DNA from: Haloferax sp. Q22
GTDB lineage: Archaea > Halobacteriota > Halobacteria > Halobacteriales > Haloferacaceae
Assembly: GCF_001482285.1 (NCBI RefSeq)
Contig: NZ_LOEP01000022.1
Coordinates: forward strand, 62,001 to 126,000
Direction: 5' to 3'
Length of the DNA stretch: 64,000 nucleotides
A program made the position numbers and the translations under genes. This document shows positions 26,130 through 34,518 of the stretch, in pieces (position 1 is the first letter of the stretch; the number at the start of each line of letters is the position of its first letter). The notes below the pieces were generated by a model. That model did not search any database, was not told the DNA's origin, and saw nothing but the letters and a program-made list of their open reading frames with translations.

Positions 26130-27809
26130 ATGAACGATTCGTCGCCCGGCGAGGGTCACGTCCGCGTCGTCGGCACGGCCCACGTCTCGGCCGACAGCGT
26201 CAGAGAGGTCGAAGAGACCGTCAGGGAAGAACGTCCCGACGTCGTCGCGGTCGAACTCGACGAGGGGCGCTACCGGCAGATGAAGGGCGGAACGCCCGAC
26301 GACATCGAAGCGCGCGACCTGCTTCGCGGCAACACCGTCTTCCAGTTTATCGCCTACTGGATGCTCTCGTACGTCCAGTCGCGGATGGGAGACAAGTTCG
26401 ACGTGAAACCCGGTGCGGACATGCTCGCGGCGGTCGAGACCGCCGAAGAGGAAGGCCTCGACGTGGCGCTCGTCGACCGCGACATCCAAGTGACCATCCA
26501 GCGCTTCTGGCGGCGGATGGGCACGCTCGAAAAGATGCGCATGGCCGGCGACCTCCTGTTCGGGGTCGCCGACGCCCGCGGAGTCGGCGCGGTGTTGGGC
26601 ATCGCCGTCGGCGTCTTCCTCGGGCCGCTCGTCGGCCTGTTCGGGGGCGCAGTCGGCGTCACCGACCTCCTGTTGACGCGCACCGCTACCGCCGCGGTCC
26701 TCGGGGCCGCAGCCGCGTACATGCTCTACACCGTCGCCTCGTTCTCCCTCGACGGCGACGACGCGGTCCTCGCGGGCCTCGGCGGCGGCGCGGCAATCGG
26801 TATCGTCGCCGGCTTCGGCCTCGGACTCGGAACCGGTCTCGTCTCGGGTATCCTCGGGAGCCTCGGCACCGCCATCGTCGGGAGCCTCGTCATCGGCGTC
26901 CTCGCGGGCGTCATTGTGGGCGTCACCGCCGGCGCGGTCCTGAACGCCTTCGGTCTGTTCGCGCCCGCCGAGGGCGACACCGACTACGAGGAGTTCGACA
27001 TGGCCGAACTGACCGACGGCGACGTGGTCTCGGCCATGATGGAGGAGTTCCGCCGGTTCAGCCCCGGCGGCGCTGAGGCGCTCATCGACGAGCGCGACGC
27101 CTACATCGCCCACCAGCTCGTCGCGCTCCGGCAGTCCGGTCGGCACGTCGTCGCCATCGTCGGCGCGGGCCACCGCGAGGGCATCGAGAACTACCTCGAA
27201 CACCCCGAGACGCTCCCGCCGATGGAGTCGCTCGTCGGCGTCGCCGAAAAAGACGGCTTCCCGTGGGGCAAACTGCTCGGCTTCGGCGTCACCGCCGTAT
27301 TCATCGCCTTCTTCGTCCTCCTCGCGATGGCCGGCGTCGGCAACGAACGACTCCTGACCATCTTCGGCGCGTGGTTCCTCATCAACGGCGTGTTCGCCGC
27401 CGCGCTCGCCAAGGTCGCCGGCGCGCGGTGGACTTCCGCCCTCGTCGGCGGCCTCGTCGCGTGGATGACCTCCATCAACCCGCTCCTCGCGCCCGGCTGG
27501 TTCACCGGCTACGTCGAACTCCGGCACACGCCGGTCAACGTCGGCGACATCAGCAAACTGAATGAACTGCTCTCCGACGAGGAGACGCCCATCGTCGAAC
27601 TCGTCGGCCAGATGTTCGACGTACCGCTGTTCAAGCTCATCATGGTCGTCGCCATGACGAACATCGGGAGCATCATCGCCAGCTTCCTCTTCGTCACGTA
27701 CGTGATCCCCGTCATCGCTTCCGACCTCGGGGGCGTCGCGGGCGTGGCGAACCTGATGTTCGAGGGCGCGCGCAACAGCGCCGACCTCATCTGGAGGTCC
27801 CTGACGTGA
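26130..27809 (+). CDS. TraB family membrane protein
   Basis: A 559-residue protein. The N-terminal TraB/PrgY-type domain has VRVVGTAHVSADSVREVEETV near residue 9, VVAVELDEGRYRQM near 39 and VAIVGAGHREGIENYL near 346. Several glycine-rich membrane segments lie in the middle (about 150-290) and at the end (390-560). TraB-domain proteins are related to enterococcal TraB, which shuts down pheromone production, and some are suspected metalloproteases. The start is the ATG at 26130, after the TATA-like ATAAAAAC box. The stop overlaps the GTG start of the M50 gene by 4 bp, so the two are translationally coupled. Confidence 0.88.
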   Translation: MNDSSPGEGHVRVVGTAHVSADSVREVEETVREERPDVVAVELDEGRYRQMKGGTPDDIEARDLLRGNTVFQFIAYWMLSYVQSRMGDKFDVKPGADMLAAVETAEEEGLDVALVDRDIQVTIQRFWRRMGTLEKMRMAGDLLFGVADARGVGAVLGIAVGVFLGPLVGLFGGAVGVTDLLLTRTATAAVLGAAAAYMLYTVASFSLDGDDAVLAGLGGGAAIGIVAGFGLGLGTGLVSGILGSLGTAIVGSLVIGVLAGVIVGVTAGAVLNAFGLFAPAEGDTDYEEFDMAELTDGDVVSAMMEEFRRFSPGGAEALIDERDAYIAHQLVALRQSGRHVVAIVGAGHREGIENYLEHPETLPPMESLVGVAEKDGFPWGKLLGFGVTAVFIAFFVLLAMAGVGNERLLTIFGAWFLINGVFAAALAKVAGARWTSALVGGLVAWMTSINPLLAPGWFTGYVELRHTPVNVGDISKLNELLSDEETPIVELVGQMFDVPLFKLIMVVAMTNIGSIIASFLFVTYVIPVIASDLGGVAGVANLMFEGARNSADLIWRSLT

Positions 27810-28429
27810 ACGTCTCCTTTTCCTCGCGCGAACTCCGCGACCTGCTCGTCGCGTGGGTCGCGCTCGGCCTCGCCTTCGCCATCTTCTTCGCCGGCGGCGG
27901 CAACCGGACGCTTCAACTCCTGACGAGCGGGTCGTTCGGCCTCGCGCTCGTCGTGAGCCTCCTGACGGCCGGTGTGGGCTTTCTCCTCCACGAGGTCGCT
28001 CACAAGGTCGTCGCCGTCAGGTTCAATCAGGTCGCCGAGTTCCGCGCCGACTACGGCATGCTCGCGGTTGCCATCATGAGCGCGCTCGTCGGGTTCATCT
28101 TCGCCGCGCCCGGCGCGGTCTACCACCGCGGCGTGCTCACCGAGCGCGAACACGGCCTCATCGCCCTCGCGGGCCCGGTGACGAACCTGTTGCTCCTCGT
28201 CGCGTTCGCGCCGGTGCTCGTCGTCGGCGTCCTCGTCGGCTCCGACGTGGTCCAACTCGTCGGCTCGCGCGGGCTTATCATCAACGCCTTCCTCGCGGCG
28301 TTCAACATGCTCCCGTTCGGCTCCTTGGACGGCAAGACGGTCAAGGCGTGGAGCACGCCGGTGTTTGCCGGCGTCCTCGTCCTGTCGATTCTCCTCACCG
28401 TCGGCCTGTTCCTGTTCGTCGGGTTCTGA
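27806..28429 (+). CDS. Peptidase M50 (site-2 protease-like), membrane
   Basis: A 207-residue polytopic membrane protein with the zinc-binding motif LLHEVAHKVVA (HEVAH, about residues 63-67) inside a hydrophobic segment and the second M50 motif AFNMLPFGSLDGK near residue 169, where the Asp is the third ligand. Site-2 proteases cut transmembrane substrates. The gene starts with GTG, overlapping the traB-like stop. The pairing suggests that the TraB-like protein is a partner or a substrate, which is inference. Confidence 0.88.
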   Translation: MNVSFSSRELRDLLVAWVALGLAFAIFFAGGGNRTLQLLTSGSFGLALVVSLLTAGVGFLLHEVAHKVVAVRFNQVAEFRADYGMLAVAIMSALVGFIFAAPGAVYHRGVLTEREHGLIALAGPVTNLLLLVAFAPVLVVGVLVGSDVVQLVGSRGLIINAFLAAFNMLPFGSLDGKTVKAWSTPVFAGVLVLSILLTVGLFLFVGF

Positions 28430-28905
28430 CCCGACCGGTGGGGGTTTCGGAGACCCCAATCGCGCTATTGCTGGCTCGTCTCATTCTCGAAGTCGCGAGC
28501 GACCGCTGAATCAGAGACGCGGGACGGGGTGCACTCGGAGGGCGCGGGATACACAGGCGGTACTCGGTGCGCGACAGGGACGAATGGGAGGAGAAGGGGA
28601 CCGCACGAGTGCGGCGAGGACCGATCGTCGTCGAGGTCGGGATTCGGGAGCAGGTTGCGGCTGTGGAGTGCAGTTCGGGACGCGAGGTTGGGTTGGGCTG
28701 TGTCGGGTGTGGGTGGGCAGAGGTTAGCTGAGGTCGGTCGGGTTGGAGTCGGGCTAAGTTGGTGTTCGGGTTGGAGTCGATGTCAGGTGGGCTGGTTTGC
28801 GGACGGTTCGCGGTCGGGCAGGGGCAGACGCGCGCCGTGGGAGGGGGAAAGCGCCGGCGGGGAACCGAGACGAATCCGGGTTGCTCGTACGCGTCGGGGA
28901 CCGTG
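28430..28905. other. Gene-free convergent gap, G/T-rich on plus strand
   Basis: A gap of 476 bp between convergent genes. The plus strand from about 28640 to 28800 is unusually rich in G and T, with few A or C. It contains a canonical G-quadruplex motif (28690-28717) and a 14-bp direct repeat TCGGGTTGGAGTCG at 28738-28751 and 28766-28779 (period 28). Open frames on both strands lack haloarchaeal codon bias. It may hold the 3' untranslated ends of both flanking genes or an unannotated RNA. Confidence 0.55.
28690..28717 (+). repeat. G-quadruplex motif
   Basis: Five runs of GGG are separated by loops of 2, 7, 3 and 1 nt (TT, CTGTGTC, TGT, T). Any four consecutive runs meet the G3+N1-7 rule. It lies in a gap without genes. 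Confidence 0.6.
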
Positions 28906-29148
28906 TTACTGCTGGCCGTGGTCGCGCCCGAGGACGAGCGCGATGGCGTGGAAGGCGATGAGCCCGGCGAAGAGGGGGAGTTCGCCGGCTGAGAGACCGC
29001 CGCTGAGGACGGGCAGGTACGCGAGGGGCAGCGCGACTGCCGACCAGAACGCGACGGTTTCGAGGGGGGCGTACGCGAGGCGGCTGATGGTCGATGCGAA
29101 GTCGAGCGCGATCGAGTCGGTCGTGGAGGGGATTCCGGACATCGTCAT
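28906..29148 (-). CDS. Small two-TM membrane protein
   Basis: An 80-residue protein with two hydrophobic segments (about 31-52 and 57-74) separated by SGGLSAG, a hydrophilic N-terminus and the C-terminal RDHGQQ. No family recognised. Translation may start at either of two ATG codons, two codons apart (MTMSGIP). A TATA box about 27 nt upstream supports a leaderless start at the first. Confidence 0.7.
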   Translation of the reverse strand: MTMSGIPSTTDSIALDFASTISRLAYAPLETVAFWSAVALPLAYLPVLSGGLSAGELPLFAGLIAFHAIALVLGRDHGQQ

Positions 29149-29171
29149 TCCTGCATACGACGGGGACCATC

Positions 29172-29179
29172 ATATAAGG
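29172..29179 (-). promoter_or_regulatory. TATA box of the small membrane protein gene
   Basis: The minus strand reads CCTTATATG, centred about 27 nt before the ATG at 29148. Confidence 0.5.
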
Positions 29180-29525
29180 GGTCGAGCGTTACCGTGAATT
29201 CGCTTCTTTTTCGACTGTTCAGACCCGGCTTAGGACGAACATTCTTCTTTCGTAACGTTTTATGAGGCCACCAAAACCGCCGAGAAATTTTATACTGCTC
29301 TCTGGGGCTTTTTCGCAAATATTGCAATAAATATAGATTATTCAACACAACCGGCTCGGAGATCGGCCGATTAGGAGGCTCGTAGTCGGTTCGTAGCGGG
29401 GTGGTCGGAGAGCGTGCGCGACCGGCAGGACGTGCGTAACCGGAAGGGGGACGACGACACGACCGACGACCGAACGGCAGCGAACGCTCACCTATGCGAG
29501 AACGTGTATGATTCGTACCCTGTGA

Positions 29526-29533
29526 TTTTATAT
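29526..29533 (+). promoter_or_regulatory. TATA box of purM
   Basis: TTTTATAT is centred about 27 nt before the purM ATG and implies a leaderless mRNA. Confidence 0.55.
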
Positions 29534-29556
29534 TTCGGCCTATCTCGTACACGAAC

Positions 29557-30531
29557 ATGACGAACGACGACTCCGAAGGGATGACCTACGCCGACGCGGG
29601 CGTCGACATCGAGGCGAGCGAGGCCGCGACCGCCGCGCTCGTCGCACAGGTCGGCGGCGGGTCGGGCGACTACGCCGGCCTGCTCGACATCGGGGACCGC
29701 TACCTCGGACTCGCCACCGACGGCGTCGGCACCAAACTGCTCGTCGCCGAGGCGCTCGGCGACTACTCGACGGTCGGTATCGACTGCATCGCGATGAACG
29801 CCAACGACCTCGTCGCGGCCGGCGTCCGGCCCGTCGCGTTCGTGGACTACCTCGCGGTCGACGCTCCCGACGAGACGTTCGCCGAGCAGGTCGGACAGGG
29901 CCTCGCCGCGGGCGCCGAGGAAGCTGACATCGAACTCGTCGGCGGTGAGACGGCGGTCATGCCCGAGGTCATCAACGGCCTCGACCTCGCCGGCACCTGC
30001 GCCGGACTGGCGAAGAAGGACGCCATCTTCCCCGGCGAGGCCGAGGAGGGCGACGCACTCGTCGGTTTCCCGTCGTCCGGCATCCACTCGAACGGACTCA
30101 CGCTCGCCCGCAAGGCCGCCACGGCCGACGGCGACTACGACGACGACTGGGACGGCGACGACTACGACACCGTCGGCGAGGCCCTCCTCGAACCGACGCG
30201 GCTCTACACCTACCTGCTCGACGACCTGCGCGCCGCCGAGGCGAACGCCGCGGCCCACGTCACCGGCGGCGGCTGGACCAACCTCGAACGCATGGGCGAG
30301 TTCCGCTACGTCGTCGACGACGCCTTCGACCCCCAGCAGGTGTTCGAGTTCGTTCAGGAACGCGGCGGCGTCTCCGACGAGGAGATGCACACGACGTTCA
30401 ACATGGGCACCGGCTTCGTCGCGGCCGTCCCCGAGGAGAACGCCGAGGCGCTGGTCGAGGCGACCGACGGCCGCGTCATCGGCCGCGTCGAATCGGGCGA
30501 GAGCGTCTCGATTCGCGGCCTCGACCTCTGA
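29557..30531 (+). CDS. purM: Phosphoribosylformylglycinamidine cyclo-ligase (AIR synthetase)
   Basis: Fifth step of de novo purine synthesis: ATP-dependent ring closure of FGAM to AIR. The protein has 324 residues. Typical PurM motifs are MTYADAGVDIEASE at the start, LATDGVGTKLLVAEA near 48, DCIAMNANDLVAAGVRPVAFVDYLA near 69, ELVGGETAVMPEV near 127 and GFPSSGIHSNGLTLAR near 169. The C-terminal lid contains HVTGGGWTNLERM. It stands alone, without other pur genes nearby. Confidence 0.97.
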   Translation: MTNDDSEGMTYADAGVDIEASEAATAALVAQVGGGSGDYAGLLDIGDRYLGLATDGVGTKLLVAEALGDYSTVGIDCIAMNANDLVAAGVRPVAFVDYLAVDAPDETFAEQVGQGLAAGAEEADIELVGGETAVMPEVINGLDLAGTCAGLAKKDAIFPGEAEEGDALVGFPSSGIHSNGLTLARKAATADGDYDDDWDGDDYDTVGEALLEPTRLYTYLLDDLRAAEANAAAHVTGGGWTNLERMGEFRYVVDDAFDPQQVFEFVQERGGVSDEEMHTTFNMGTGFVAAVPEENAEALVEATDGRVIGRVESGESVSIRGLDL

Positions 30532-30546
30532 ACGCGGTCAGTTTGC

Positions 30547-30567
30547 CTAACCGAACTGTTCGATTAG
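30547..30567. promoter_or_regulatory. Palindromic operator candidate before P450
   Basis: CTAACCGAAC and GTTCGATTAG flank a central T (30557) and are complementary at nine of ten positions. The palindrome ends six bases before the TATA box (CTATTTTA, about 30573-30580), so it lies against the transcription-factor-B site. Spacing from the TATA box to the GTG start is about 27 nt. This is a classic position for an activator or repressor. Confidence 0.6.
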
Positions 30568-30603
30568 AAGCACTATTTTACCGATGTTCGCCATAGTGGA
30601 GGT

Positions 30604-31908
30604 GTGACTTCACCGCCACCGACACCGAGCGGCCTCCCGCTCGTGGGCCACACCGTCGGCTTCGCGGCCGACCCGTTCGGCTTCGTCGCCGACCTCCTCG
30701 CGGACCACGGCGTCGAGGACGCGGTTGGACTCGACGTGGTGGGGATGGACGACCTGTACGTCCTCGCTCACCCCGACCACTTCGAGCGGGCGTTCGTGAC
30801 CGACCCCGATACCATCGTCAAAGGCGGCGAGTTCGAGGCCGCCTTCGGCGACGCCGTCATCGCCGCCGAAGGAGAGGAGTGGCGGCGACAGCGCGACGAG
30901 TTAGAGCCGTTCTTCCGCTGGGAGCGGGTCGACGAGTACGCGTCCGTGATGCGCCGACAGGTCGAGCGCCGCCTGCAGACGTGGCCCGACTCGGGGACGC
31001 TGTCGCTCGAAGCCGAGATGAAGGCCGTCACGCTGGACACCATCTTCGCCACCATCCTCGGACGGGAACTCGACCTCGACGGCGATGACCGCGTTCGCTC
31101 GGCCGCCGACGGCCTCAACGGCCGCTTCGCGCCCGCCTCGTGGGCCCTTCCGTCGTGGGTGCCGACGCCGAGCAGACGCCGGTTCAACCGGGCCGACCGC
31201 GTCCTCCGCGAGGAGGTCCGACAACTGGTCGAGACCGCCGACGAGGGGAGTCTGACGCGTCGACTTGCCGACGCACTCGGAACTGACGCCGGCTACCCGG
31301 AGACCGTCGAGTCGCTGGAGAACCAACTCGTGGGCATGATTTTCGCCGGCCACGAGACGACCGCGCTCGCGCTCACCTACGCGCTGTACCTGCTTGCGAC
31401 GCACCCCGAGACCCGCGAGCGCGCCGCCGCCGAGGTCGACCGCGTCGTCGGCGACGGCCCCGTGACCGCCGACGCGACCGGGGAACTCCTGGTGCTCGAA
31501 CGCGTCATCAAAGAGACCCTCAGAATCTATCCCCCGGTCCACACGCTCCCGCGGGAGACGGCGAAGCCGTTTCCGACCGGCGACCGGGTCATTCCGGCGG
31601 GCACGGACATCCACCTCTCTATCATCCGCATCCACCGCGACGAGCGGTGGTACGACGACCCGCTCGCGTTCCGCCCAGAGCGGTGGGACCGCGAGAGCGA
31701 CCGGCCTGCCTACGCCTATCTCCCCTTCGGGGCCGGGCCGCGGAGCTGTCTCGGGCGGGCGTTCGCGCTCACGGAGGCGAAAATCGTGCTCGCGACCGTC
31801 CTCCGCGACTTCGACCTCGACTGGGGCGGCGACGGGGAGTTAGCAATCACGCCCGAGATGACGACACAACCGAAGGGCGAGACGCCGCTCGTCGTCCGCC
31901 GGCGCTGA
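30604..31908 (+). CDS. Cytochrome P450
   Basis: A soluble heme monooxygenase of 434 residues. The oxygen-binding I-helix motif is AGHETT (about 246-251), the K-helix ExxR is KETLR, the PERF-like motif is FRPERW, and the heme loop FGAGPRSCLGRAF gives the axial ligand Cys382. The start PPPTPSGLPLVGHT is typical of CYP sequences of the bacterial CYP102/CYP197-like type without a membrane anchor. It starts with GTG, probably leaderless. The redox partner and substrate are not encoded nearby. The flanking purM is unrelated in function. Confidence 0.95.
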   Translation: MTSPPPTPSGLPLVGHTVGFAADPFGFVADLLADHGVEDAVGLDVVGMDDLYVLAHPDHFERAFVTDPDTIVKGGEFEAAFGDAVIAAEGEEWRRQRDELEPFFRWERVDEYASVMRRQVERRLQTWPDSGTLSLEAEMKAVTLDTIFATILGRELDLDGDDRVRSAADGLNGRFAPASWALPSWVPTPSRRRFNRADRVLREEVRQLVETADEGSLTRRLADALGTDAGYPETVESLENQLVGMIFAGHETTALALTYALYLLATHPETRERAAAEVDRVVGDGPVTADATGELLVLERVIKETLRIYPPVHTLPRETAKPFPTGDRVIPAGTDIHLSIIRIHRDERWYDDPLAFRPERWDRESDRPAYAYLPFGAGPRSCLGRAFALTEAKIVLATVLRDFDLDWGGDGELAITPEMTTQPKGETPLVVRRR

Positions 31909-31981
31909 GTCCGTCGCGTGGGAGTGTCGGAGTTTCGGACGGCGGACCGCCGATTGTCGTTGCCGGTCGCCGGACTCGACC

Positions 31982-32521
31982 TCAGATGTGGGCCGCGATG
32001 TCGGCCTCGGTGATGATGCCGACCGTCTCGCCGCCCTCGACGACGATGATCGCCGAGTTGTGGTCGAGATAGACGCCGATTTCGTCCAGCGTCGTCTCGG
32101 GTTCGACGGTCGTAACGCCCTCGGACATGACCTCGTTGACGGGGCGGTCGGTAACGTCGTCCTCCTGGACGTGGCGGATGTCGGCGTTCGAGATGATGCC
32201 GAGCGGGCGGCCGTTCTCGATGACGGGCAACTGCGAGAACCCGGCGTCGAGCATGATGTCGCGCGCCTCGCGGACGGAGTTGTCGGGGGCGACGCTCCGG
32301 ACGGTCGTGTTCATGATGTCCTCCGCGCGCACGATTCGCCCCTCGGCCTCGTCCAACGCCTCGACGATACGACGGAGCGTCGAGAGGCGCGGGTCGACGT
32401 CGCCGCCTTCGATGCGGGCGATGAGCGGCTGGGAGACCCCGGCCATGTCGGCGAGTTTGCTCTGCGTCAACTCCAGGGAGTTCCGCCGTTCCCTGAGGTC
32501 CTGCGGCGTGGGGAGTTCCAT
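31982..32521 (-). CDS. HTH-CBS domain transcriptional regulator
   Basis: A 179-residue regulator. The N-terminal XRE-type helix-turn-helix (about 6-58) contains LRERRNSLELTQSKLADMAGVSQPLIARIEGG. Two CBS domains follow (about 66-117 and 127-179), each with typical DIMLDAGFSQLPVIENGRPLGIIS-type elements. CBS pairs usually bind adenosyl ligands (AMP, ATP or SAM), so it may tie transcription to energy state. The family is widely conserved in haloarchaea. It converges on the P450 gene and is codirectional with the UPF0212 gene upstream. Confidence 0.9.
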   Translation of the reverse strand: MELPTPQDLRERRNSLELTQSKLADMAGVSQPLIARIEGGDVDPRLSTLRRIVEALDEAEGRIVRAEDIMNTTVRSVAPDNSVREARDIMLDAGFSQLPVIENGRPLGIISNADIRHVQEDDVTDRPVNEVMSEGVTTVEPETTLDEIGVYLDHNSAIIVVEGGETVGIITEADIAAHI

Positions 32522-32640
32522 GCCGGAGTGATAACCCGTAGTTATGAAAAAGTGTTCCGGTCGCTCGCCCTGGTGGTCGCCCCGGTTGCGCCGGACGACG
32601 CAGCGCGGCGCGATACGCGGCCGGACCCGACGACGCGGCG

Positions 32641-33000
32641 TTACTGGTCTTCGTCGGAGTCGAACTCGCGGATGTCGATGACGTCGAGGGGGACGTCGCG
32701 GAGCGCGCCGCCGACCTCGCTTTTCGCGATGCGGGAGGCGTGCTTCTCGCCGTCCGCGTTGAAAATCTTGATTTCGAGGAGCAGGCCGACGAGCGCGGTG
32801 TTGGCCGCGATGAACGCGGAGTCGAACGGTTCGCCACAGGCGGGACAGGGCGTCGCGCCGACTTCGACCTCGACGTACTCCTTGTCCTTCTGGTTGAGTC
32901 GCTTGCCGGCCTCGCTGACCGCGACGCCGATGGCGTCGTCGATGTCTTCTACGTCCCGGACCAACCAGGCCGCCTCCATCGCGACGAGATAGTTGCTCAT
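32641..33000 (-). CDS. UPF0212 (DUF555) family protein
   Basis: A 119-residue protein matching UPF0212 in size and in its opening SNYLVAMEAAWLVRDVEDIDDAIGVAVSEAGKRLN, followed by a CPACGEPF zinc-ribbon half-site near residue 52. The family is restricted to archaea and has no assigned role. The start is the ATG at 33000. Upstream codons belong to a gene-free gap. Confidence 0.85.
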   Translation of the reverse strand: MSNYLVAMEAAWLVRDVEDIDDAIGVAVSEAGKRLNQKDKEYVEVEVGATPCPACGEPFDSAFIAANTALVGLLLEIKIFNADGEKHASRIAKSEVGGALRDVPLDVIDIREFDSDEDQ

Positions 33001-33340
33001 ACACACGTTACGCGCCGGTGGGGTTTCGTGTCTTGTGGTTCGAGCGCCGGGGCGCGTGGGATTCACACACCCGGGCCGCGAATCGACCGCGACGCATCCG
33101 AACTCGCGACGCTCTCGTCGCCCGACCGGAGCGCGCACGACTCGCGCATGCCACGAGGATTATCGCTATAACTTATGGAAAAGCGCTCCGCGGGTCACGC
33201 GCGTCTCACGCCGAATAGTCGGTTCAGTTGGAGTAGAGACAAGTGCGCTTTAATCGATAGACAGCGTCGGGGTGTCGTGCAACCGGCTGAGAGAAGGTTT
33301 ATATACTGACACCTCCCGAGCCTCGACTGAGGACACGGTG
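33001..33340. other. Gene-free divergent gap
   Basis: A gap of 340 bp between UPF0212 and a small membrane protein gene. TATA-like elements lie at about 33161-33170 (CGCTATAACTT) and 33298-33305 (TTTATATA). The first has no gene behind it and could serve an unannotated short RNA or peptide. No tRNA-like cloverleaf was recognised. Confidence 0.4.
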
Positions 33341-33514
33341 ATGATTCCCCGCCTAACGAAGTACGTCCTGTTCGCCGCCTACCAGCTATCGGTCGCGATG
33401 GGCATCGCGCTGCTCCCCGTCGCGCTCGCCGCTCGCCGGATGGGTGTGACCCTCCCGATTCGCCGGCTCGTGGAAACGACCGGAACCGCCTACGAACGCG
33501 CCGCGGCTCGCTAA
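33341..33514 (+). CDS. Small single-TM membrane protein
   Basis: A 57-residue protein with one hydrophobic segment (about 7-31) and a basic C-terminal part (RRMGVTLPIRRLVETTG). Unknown function. The ATG at 33341 follows TTTATATA by about 40 nt, leaving a leader of about 13 nt; a GTG immediately before the ATG is a less likely start. Confidence 0.6.
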   Translation: MIPRLTKYVLFAAYQLSVAMGIALLPVALAARRMGVTLPIRRLVETTGTAYERAAAR

Positions 33515-33630
33515 CGCGACTCGCGCGCCTCCCTCCTCCGACGAAACTTGCCGCGAGCGACCGCACCGCGCGGCCGCCGCCGACGCGCGTCTGACGCTTT
33601 GGCACCGGCAACGGCGAGGTGAAGGGTTGC

Positions 33631-33638
33631 ATTTATCA
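33631..33638 (+). promoter_or_regulatory. TATA box of psmB
   Basis: ATTTATCA is centred 27 nt before the ATG at 33662. This fixes the psmB start and argues against longer forms. Confidence 0.55.
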
Positions 33639-33661
33639 GCGCCGAAGTGCAATCGCTGACA

Positions 33662-34393
33662 ATGCGTACCCCGACTCACGACGAGTTCTCCGGCCGTCTC
33701 GACTCGCTGAACGGCGACCGCTCGAACGTGTTCGGCCCCGAACTCGGCGAGTTCCCGCACGCCGAGCGTCGCGCCGACTCGCTCGGAGACAAAGAGACGA
33801 AGACCGGAACGACCACCGTCGGTATCAAGACCGAAGACGGCGTCGTCCTCGCGACCGACATGCGCGCGAGCATGGGCTACATGGTCTCCTCGAAGGACGT
33901 CCAGAAGGTCGAAGAGATTCACCCGACGGGCGCGCTGACCATCGCCGGCTCCGTCTCGGCCGCTCAGTCGCTCATCAGCTCCCTCCGCGCCGAGGTCCGC
34001 CTGTACGAGGCCCGCCGCGGCGAGGACATGAGCATGCAGGCGCTGTCGACGCTCGTCGGCAACTTCCTCCGCTCGGGCGGGTTCTACGTCGTCCAGCCCA
34101 TCCTCGGCGGCGTCGACGAGACTGGCCCCCACATCTACAGCATCGACCCCGCGGGCTCCATCCTCGAAGAGGAGTACACCGTCACCGGCTCCGGCAGCCA
34201 GTACGCCCTCGGTGTGCTCGAACAGGAGTTCGAAGACGGCCTCAGCATCGAGGAGGCGAAGCAGGTCGCCACGAAGGCCATCCGCTCGGCGGTCGAGCGC
34301 GACCTCGCCTCGGGTAACGGCATCAACATCGCCGTCGTCACCGACGAGGGCGTCGACATCCAGCGCCACCAGAACTTCGAAGGCCTCGAGTAA
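33662..34393 (+). CDS. psmB: 20S proteasome beta subunit
   Basis: Proteolytic subunit of the archaeal 20S proteasome, 243 residues, the same length as H. volcanii PsmB. An N-terminal propeptide is removed at Gly49-Thr50 in KTGTTTVG, exposing Thr50 as the nucleophile. The supporting catalytic residues Asp in DGVVLATD and Lys in SSKDVQKV are present. The start at 33662 gives MRTPTHDEF. The alpha subunits are not in the window. Confidence 0.97.
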   Translation: MRTPTHDEFSGRLDSLNGDRSNVFGPELGEFPHAERRADSLGDKETKTGTTTVGIKTEDGVVLATDMRASMGYMVSSKDVQKVEEIHPTGALTIAGSVSAAQSLISSLRAEVRLYEARRGEDMSMQALSTLVGNFLRSGGFYVVQPILGGVDETGPHIYSIDPAGSILEEEYTVTGSGSQYALGVLEQEFEDGLSIEEAKQVATKAIRSAVERDLASGNGINIAVVTDEGVDIQRHQNFEGLE

Positions 34394-34457
34394 GTCGCCC
34401 GCAGTCGGCGGTTTCTCTTTGGGTTAGGGATTCGCGACCGGCGGGACTGGCCGGATT

Positions 34458-34513
34458 CCCGCGGTGGAACTCCCGTGGTTGGGCTCCCGCGACGGAACCC
34501 CCGCGACCGCACT
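34458..34513. repeat. Four degenerate 14-bp tandem repeats
   Basis: Units CCCGCGGTGGAACT, CCCGTGGTTGGGCT, CCCGCGACGGAACC and CCCGCGACCGCACT follow one another without gaps, between convergent psmB and the next gene. All share CCCG at the start. It may be a slippage-born spacer or part of a transcription end. Confidence 0.6.
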
Positions 34514-34518
34514 TCTAC

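Larger units (their letters stand above)
29149..29556. other. AT-rich divergent gap upstream of purM
   Basis: A gap of 408 bp with divergent promoters at both edges. The middle (about 29240-29345) is very AT-rich for this genome and includes TTTTATACTGC and TAAATATAG boxes plus a near-palindrome GCAAATATTGC around 29315. No reading frame shows coding bias. A small RNA starting from one of the internal TATA-like boxes is possible but not shown. Confidence 0.45.

Noticed and set aside
28529-29197. 222-codon plus-strand frame in the G/T-rich gap
   Set aside because: Rich in Trp, Cys, Arg and Gly, overlaps a clear membrane gene on the other strand, and lacks acidic haloarchaeal composition.
29240-29345. 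tRNA or other structured RNA in the AT-rich gap
   Set aside because: TATA-like boxes are present but no T-loop (GTTCRANYC) or acceptor pairing was found.
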